From Candidatus Acetothermia bacterium (GTDB taxonomy: Bacteria; Bipolaricaulota; Bipolaricaulia; UBA7950), in the NCBI GenBank assembly GCA_022684035.1, contig JAJHSB010000011.1:1-50741 (forward strand): DNA of 50,741 bases, given 5' to 3'. Shown piece by piece: positions 46,388-50,741 of the stretch; the first letter of the stretch is position 1, and each line of letters opens with the position of its first letter. A program made the translations under genes and the position numbers. The notes under the pieces are model-generated. The model was given only the letters and a program-made list of their open reading frames with translations. It made no database searches and was not told the origin of the DNA.

Positions 46388-46852
46388 TTATATCAATCCT
46401 AACAGGATTGATAGTTCAACCACATGTTCCTCCTCGTCCATTATCACATGGCGAATTTCGTGTTCTAACGTTTCAGCTTCATATTGTAAACTATCTTTGC
46501 TATTTACAACTTTTTTGTAAATCTGCTTGTAGAAATCAATTGCCTCCTTTTCGCCTTTTAGATTGACCTTAAGTATTTCCTCAATGCCTTTTGCTTTATG
46601 TGTTTCCGCCAAACTCATTGACGGTTCACCACCTAAGTAATTGGCAATCAGGTTGCGGAATTTTTCCTCATGTTTTTGTTCATCAGAAGCGATCTCTTGT
46701 AACCGTTCAATGATTGGCTCGGCATTTACTCCATTGATTAACTCGGCATGTGCCAGATACTGTATTCTTGCCGCCTGTTCCAATTCCAATGCTTGGTTTA
46801 ACATTGTCGCCAATTCTTGTTTTATGTTAACCATGACTTTATCCTCCTTCAT
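46388..46852 (-). CDS. Ferritin-like domain protein (bacterioferritin-like)
   Basis: LNQALELEQAARIQYLAHAELI…ERLQEIASDEQKHEEKFRNLI…LEHEIRHVIMDEEEHVVEL. Confidence 0.82.
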   Translation of the reverse strand: MKEDKVMVNIKQELATMLNQALELEQAARIQYLAHAELINGVNAEPIIERLQEIASDEQKHEEKFRNLIANYLGGEPSMSLAETHKAKGIEEILKVNLKGEKEAIDFYKQIYKKVVNSKDSLQYEAETLEHEIRHVIMDEEEHVVELSILLGLI

Positions 46853-46896
46853 TAAATTTACTCGGCCAATTTATTTACTGTTCACTGTTTGCTTAA

Positions 46897-47049
46897 CTAT
46901 TTCATTGATTTCATCTCTTCACCACAGCAAACAAGATCACAGTAATCCACACAACTACAAACTTCATCTACCATTACCACGAGTCCGCATTGTCCACAGA
47001 CTAATTGCTGCTTCTCACCGAACTTCTTTTTTGCTGTTTTTCTCTCCAT
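46897..47049 (-). CDS. Small desulforedoxin-like Cys-rich protein; ORF open to 47250
   Basis: QQLVCGQCGLVVMVDEVCSCVDYCDLVCCGEEMKSMK* with CxxC … CC pattern. Confidence 0.65.
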   Translation of the reverse strand: MERKTAKKKFGEKQQLVCGQCGLVVMVDEVCSCVDYCDLVCCGEEMKSMK

Positions 47050-47125
47050 TTGATCACCCCCCTTTTTTCCATCAAAATTTTTGATAAAATTATCGACCTT
47101 ACTTTCGACATCACATCTTCTATTT

Positions 47126-47716
47126 CTAAACACTTCTCTTGCCATGGAATAGCTCACTTCCGGCGCCAGGATAGACCATACGCTCCGATTTGGGAGTAGG
47201 CATAGTAGTAGCCTTGGGCCATATTTTGCTCTGCGGCTCTGCACCCTCAATCGTTATCTGCGATGGTGCTCTGTCTCTCATCTGCGGGTTTTTTCTGATA
47301 TTAACTCCCTCGACATTGTGAGAGAACTCAATAGGGATACCGTTTGGGTCGTGAGAGTAGATTGAATGAATAAACCCATGGTCGATAACATCTGACACAG
47401 GAAAACCTGCCGCCTCAAGTCTGTCCTTCAGTGACCAGAGGTCATCCTCTGTTTCAACCCCAAAGGATATGTGGTCAAAAATAAAAGGCCCGCTTACCGG
47501 GCGTCCATGCTCTTTCTTAGCCACGGGCTTAACCCCAGTCCACTCAAAAAAAGCGATAAGATCAGTCTCCGAAATCTCAAAGAAATAGTGTCGGTATCCC
47601 GGCTGCCCCAACCCAGCAACTAGGCGCATACCTAGCAAGTCTCTCCAGAAACGTATGGTCTTATCCATATCCGCCGTAGCCATAGCCAAGTGGTTTACTC
47701 CATTAAACTTAACCAT
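47126..47716 (-). CDS. VOC family (glyoxalase/dioxygenase-like) protein
   Basis: GVNHLAMATADMDKTIRFWRDLLGMRLV…FDHISFGVETEDDL…SHDPNGIPIEFSHN. Confidence 0.87.
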   Translation of the reverse strand: MVKFNGVNHLAMATADMDKTIRFWRDLLGMRLVAGLGQPGYRHYFFEISETDLIAFFEWTGVKPVAKKEHGRPVSGPFIFDHISFGVETEDDLWSLKDRLEAAGFPVSDVIDHGFIHSIYSHDPNGIPIEFSHNVEGVNIRKNPQMRDRAPSQITIEGAEPQSKIWPKATTMPTPKSERMVYPGAGSELFHGKRSV

Positions 47717-47754
47717 CTATACACTCCTCCTTACACCGCCGCGTAGCTCGGTCA

Positions 47755-47887
47755 ATATCTCTTGTCAGTTGATACGGTTCTATGCCGAGTTCGATCATGG
47801 CATCTTTAAATGCCTTAAGAATGGGAAGATTTCCGCATCCCGAACACCATGCATGGGTCTGCCCCTTGTAATCACCTAAGGATGGCA
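47755..47887 (-). pseudogene. 5' stub of a second korB gene (korB2 remnant)
   Basis: MPSLGDYKGQTHAWCSGCGNLPILKAFKDAMIELGIEPYQLT… parallels intact korB1 MPSLSDYKGQTPAWCPGCGNFPILKAFKDAMVELGIESHQL…, then diverges. Confidence 0.85.
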
Positions 47888-47924
47888 TATATTTCTCCTA
47901 TTGCCGATATGACAAATACGATTG

Positions 47925-48810
47925 TTAAACATTCTGCAAGCCTTTTGCCATAATGGCGACTAATTTTTTTGCCAGAGAACCATCCCAGTCAAGGGTAGGA
48001 TTAAATATACTGATGCTCATGCCAGCCGCTCTTCTAGTCTTGATAAGACGCTGCATTGTAGTAACCAACTCTCCAGCACTTAAGCCATCTGGCATCCGAT
48101 AATCAACTGCGGGCATAACAGCATCATCAAGCACATCAACATCCACATGGGTCCAAAACTGCTCTACCGAGTTTAATCTCTGTATGCCAGCCTCAACGGT
48201 ATTACTAAAGCCATACCATCTTGTTTCTTCTAAGGAGACACAATGAATCTTCGTCTTACGCACGTCCTGTCCACCCACATTTTTGATACGTTCTTCATCA
48301 CGGAAACCAAAAAGAACAGTATTTGTTTCTTCTACTAATGGTTTTCTATTTTCGATATTAGTGACGATACCTGGCCCACGACCCACAACCCACAACAAAT
48401 CCCAGCTCCATATCCGCTGCCTCGCCTGATGGCGAAACACCGGGCTCATAAAAATCGGCGTGGCCATCAATAAAAAATAAGCCGCAACTTCCCTGTCGTT
48501 TCATTGCCAGCATGGCACCAATAAGAATGGTGCAATCGCCCCCTAATAAAAGTGGGAAATACCCGCCAGCGCAGTCTTTTCCTACGGCATCGGCTATCTG
48601 TATTGAATAATCGTGGATTTGGCGCGGGTTTATGATTTTTATTTCCGGATCTCGCTGATGCTCACAATCAAGTACTGGTAGCTGCGTAGTAGATTTAATA
48701 CCCAGCTGTTCTGCCAATCCGGCATTTATTAAAGAATCGCCCATCAAACTAACGCCAGAAAAAAACTCTTCCGAGACTAGTGGCGCTTTAATAATACTAA
48801 AAGGTTTCAT
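47925..48810 (-). pseudogene. Arginase/agmatinase family gene with a frameshift near 48370-48400 (ORFs 48358-48810 and 47925-48470)
   Basis: GGDCTILIGAMLAMKRQGSCGLFFIDGHADFYEP…GEAADMELGFVVG then GRGPGIVTNIENRKPLVEE…HVDVDVLDDAVMPAVDYRMPDGLS in the second frame. Confidence 0.82.
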
Positions 48811-50512
48811 AAATCTCTCCTAACAAACCTTCTACAGTGAACGGTCTGCCATCGTATCTGTTAATCATTCCGGTGAATGTGTATCCTGTCTCTGTCTTCA
48901 TCAAACGGGCGAACTGCGAGGTTGCATTATTTTCAACGCATATTGCAGCATTGGCATTCCTCAGCACTTTGAGATAATCAAACTTTTTAATAGAAGGGAA
49001 AGGGTATATTTCGCTGAAATGGAGCATTGCTGTTTTCCATTCCTTTGAAAGCACGTCGACTACCTCTTTTATCACTCCAAATGTAGAACCCCATCCAGCT
49101 ATTACCACATCTGGATTAGGATGCCCGTATAAAAGCGGAGGGTCTATCTCCTGCCTTATGTGCGGCAGTTTTCTAAAAAGCCGTTTGTTCACCATCTTTA
49201 TCCTTGTATCAGCATCTTCGACAATATGTCCTTCTTCATCATGTTCATCGCTGTCTGTCACAACTAAATGTTTCGATTCCCCCGGGATGGCGAGAGGGGA
49301 AACGCCGCTGTCTGTAAATGAATGCCTTTTATATTCCGCAAGGCTGTTAAGGGCATCACCCCTGAGCCTATAGTCATTATATTTTACTCTGCTTAAATCA
49401 AGGTTGTTAAGTGTCCACAATGAGTCGGCGAGATACTGGTCGGACAATATAATTACCGGTATCTGGTATTTTTCCGCAAGGTCAAATGCCTTATTTGTGA
49501 GATAAAAAGCCTGCTCCGGTGTGCCGGGAGCTAATACGACCCTTGGAAATTCACCATGCGCAGTATAAAGTGCAAATTGCAGTTCACCCTGCTCGGTCCT
49601 TGTCGGAAAACCGGTAGCCGGCCCGGGTCTTTGCCCTAAAAATATAACCACCGAAGTTTCGGTCATGGCAGCAAGGGAAAGACCTTCGACCATCAATGCA
49701 AAGCCTCCTCCGGATGTGCCGGTCATTGACCTTACTCCGGCAAAAGAGGCTCCTATGGCCATATTTATCGCGGCTATTTCGTCTTCGGCCTGCTCAACAA
49801 CAATGTTGTATTCTTTTTCTTTGCCTGCCAGGTAATTCATGATGCCGGTAGAGGGGGTCATGGGATAAGCGGCATAGAATTTGCATCCCGAGGCGATCGT
49901 GCCGAGGCCAATGGCATCATTGCCTCCGATTAACATTTTCGGCTCAGAAAGCGGTGTTACTGCAAAAGAGCACTGCAAGCACTCTTTTGCCGCAAAGTCA
50001 TAACCGGCCATTGCAGCCTTAATATTGGCATTTATAACCTCATCGCCTTTTTTCTTGAGTGCATCTTTTATTGTCTTGATTAGCATGTCGATGTCCATCC
50101 CTAACATTCCGAGCACCGCGCCGGTTGCAACTGTATTGGCCATTATTTTGTTGCCGCCATGCTCAACAGCGAGGTTTATAAATGGAATATCAAAAAAATG
50201 CGGTTTATCATGCTTTTGTTTTATAGCTGATGAGTCATAGACTATTTGTCCAATTTCCGATATTTCATCTTCATGTTGTTGTATGCTTCCCTTGTCAAAG
50301 GCTACTAAAATATCTATTTTTTCTTTTGATGCGGTTACGGATTTGTCGGAAAACCTTATCTGAAAAAAGTTATGTCCGCCTCTTATGCGAGATTCATAGT
50401 CCTGATGCGAAAATACATGATAACCAGACCTCGAAAAGACCTTTGCAAGAGTATCACCGATGGTCTGTATGCCTTGCCCGGCTTCGCCGCCTATTTTGAT
50501 TGTATAGTCCAT
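48797..50512 (-). CDS. korA: 2-oxoacid:acceptor oxidoreductase subunit alpha (fused gamma-alpha; intact korA2)
   Basis: KIGGEAGQGIQTIGDTLAKVFSRSGYHVFSHQDYESRIRGGHNFFQIR…AYPMTPSTGIMNYLA…TGTSGGGFALMVEGLSLAAMTETSVVIFLGQRPGPATGFPTRTEQGEL. Confidence 0.94.
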   Translation of the reverse strand: MDYTIKIGGEAGQGIQTIGDTLAKVFSRSGYHVFSHQDYESRIRGGHNFFQIRFSDKSVTASKEKIDILVAFDKGSIQQHEDEISEIGQIVYDSSAIKQKHDKPHFFDIPFINLAVEHGGNKIMANTVATGAVLGMLGMDIDMLIKTIKDALKKKGDEVINANIKAAMAGYDFAAKECLQCSFAVTPLSEPKMLIGGNDAIGLGTIASGCKFYAAYPMTPSTGIMNYLAGKEKEYNIVVEQAEDEIAAINMAIGASFAGVRSMTGTSGGGFALMVEGLSLAAMTETSVVIFLGQRPGPATGFPTRTEQGELQFALYTAHGEFPRVVLAPGTPEQAFYLTNKAFDLAEKYQIPVIILSDQYLADSLWTLNNLDLSRVKYNDYRLRGDALNSLAEYKRHSFTDSGVSPLAIPGESKHLVVTDSDEHDEEGHIVEDADTRIKMVNKRLFRKLPHIRQEIDPPLLYGHPNPDVVIAGWGSTFGVIKEVVDVLSKEWKTAMLHFSEIYPFPSIKKFDYLKVLRNANAAICVENNATSQFARLMKTETGYTFTGMINRYDGRPFTVEGLLGEIYETF

Positions 50513-50549
50513 AAAATTTCCATTTTCCCCATTTCAAACAATGCCACAT

Positions 50550-50741
50550 TCAACCTCCAAGTGCAACGAACTTAGAAGCGACTTCAATTGGTGTTTTAAA
50601 CCCAAGACACTTTCTTGGACGGCTATTGATTGCCCATTCTATCTGAGCAATCTCCTCATTAGTTATTCTACTGAAATCAGTTCCCTTTGGCAAGTATCTT
50701 CTTACAAGTCCATTAATCTGCTCATTGCCTCCTCTCTGCCA
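50550..50741 (-). mobile_element. IS30-family transposase, C-terminal part, running off the window edge
   Basis: WQRGGNEQINGLVRRYLPKGTDFSRITNEEIAQIEWAINSRPRKCLGFKTPIEVASKFVALGG*. Confidence 0.9.

Overview
Bacterial chromosomal window read by eye from the sequence and ORF track; no alignments were run. The left ~40 kb is a dense housekeeping region: TRAP transporter dctP-dctQ-dctM, NAGPA-like phosphodiester glycosidase, rplI, folP, ruvC, polA, YbjQ family, radC, S9 peptidase, sbtA-sbtB-like bicarbonate module, rex, yebC, TGS GTPase, priA, LPG-flippase-like protein, HAD phosphatase, two HD-GYP proteins, dnaN, tmk, lspA, tRNA-Glu(CTC), rpmB, an S1 protein, and a site-2 protease with CBS domains. 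The main accessory locus (33.5-39.3 kb) holds four membrane-anchored AmmeMemoRadiSam-type radical SAM paralogs plus a membrane-anchored SagB-type nitroreductase, all on the minus strand, with no AMMECR1 or Memo partner in view. The right ~9.5 kb is an oxidative-stress and 2-oxoacid:ferredoxin oxidoreductase island (ferritins, SOD, Tpx, nitroreductase, desulforedoxin-like, thioredoxin-like, VOC, arginase, korA/korB). It is rearranged, with kor gene stubs, truncated genes, and an IS30 transposase end at the window edge. The strongest unexplained structure is a set of intergenic inverted-repeat elements. Several carry the same short N-terminal stub of a four-helix-bundle/23S-IVP-type ORF, and several share the terminus GTAACTACTCAGG, which coincides with gene 3' ends and truncation points. 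A run of three adjacent decaying genes (NuoE-like ferredoxin, DUF3360-like permease, UspA) lies after rex.
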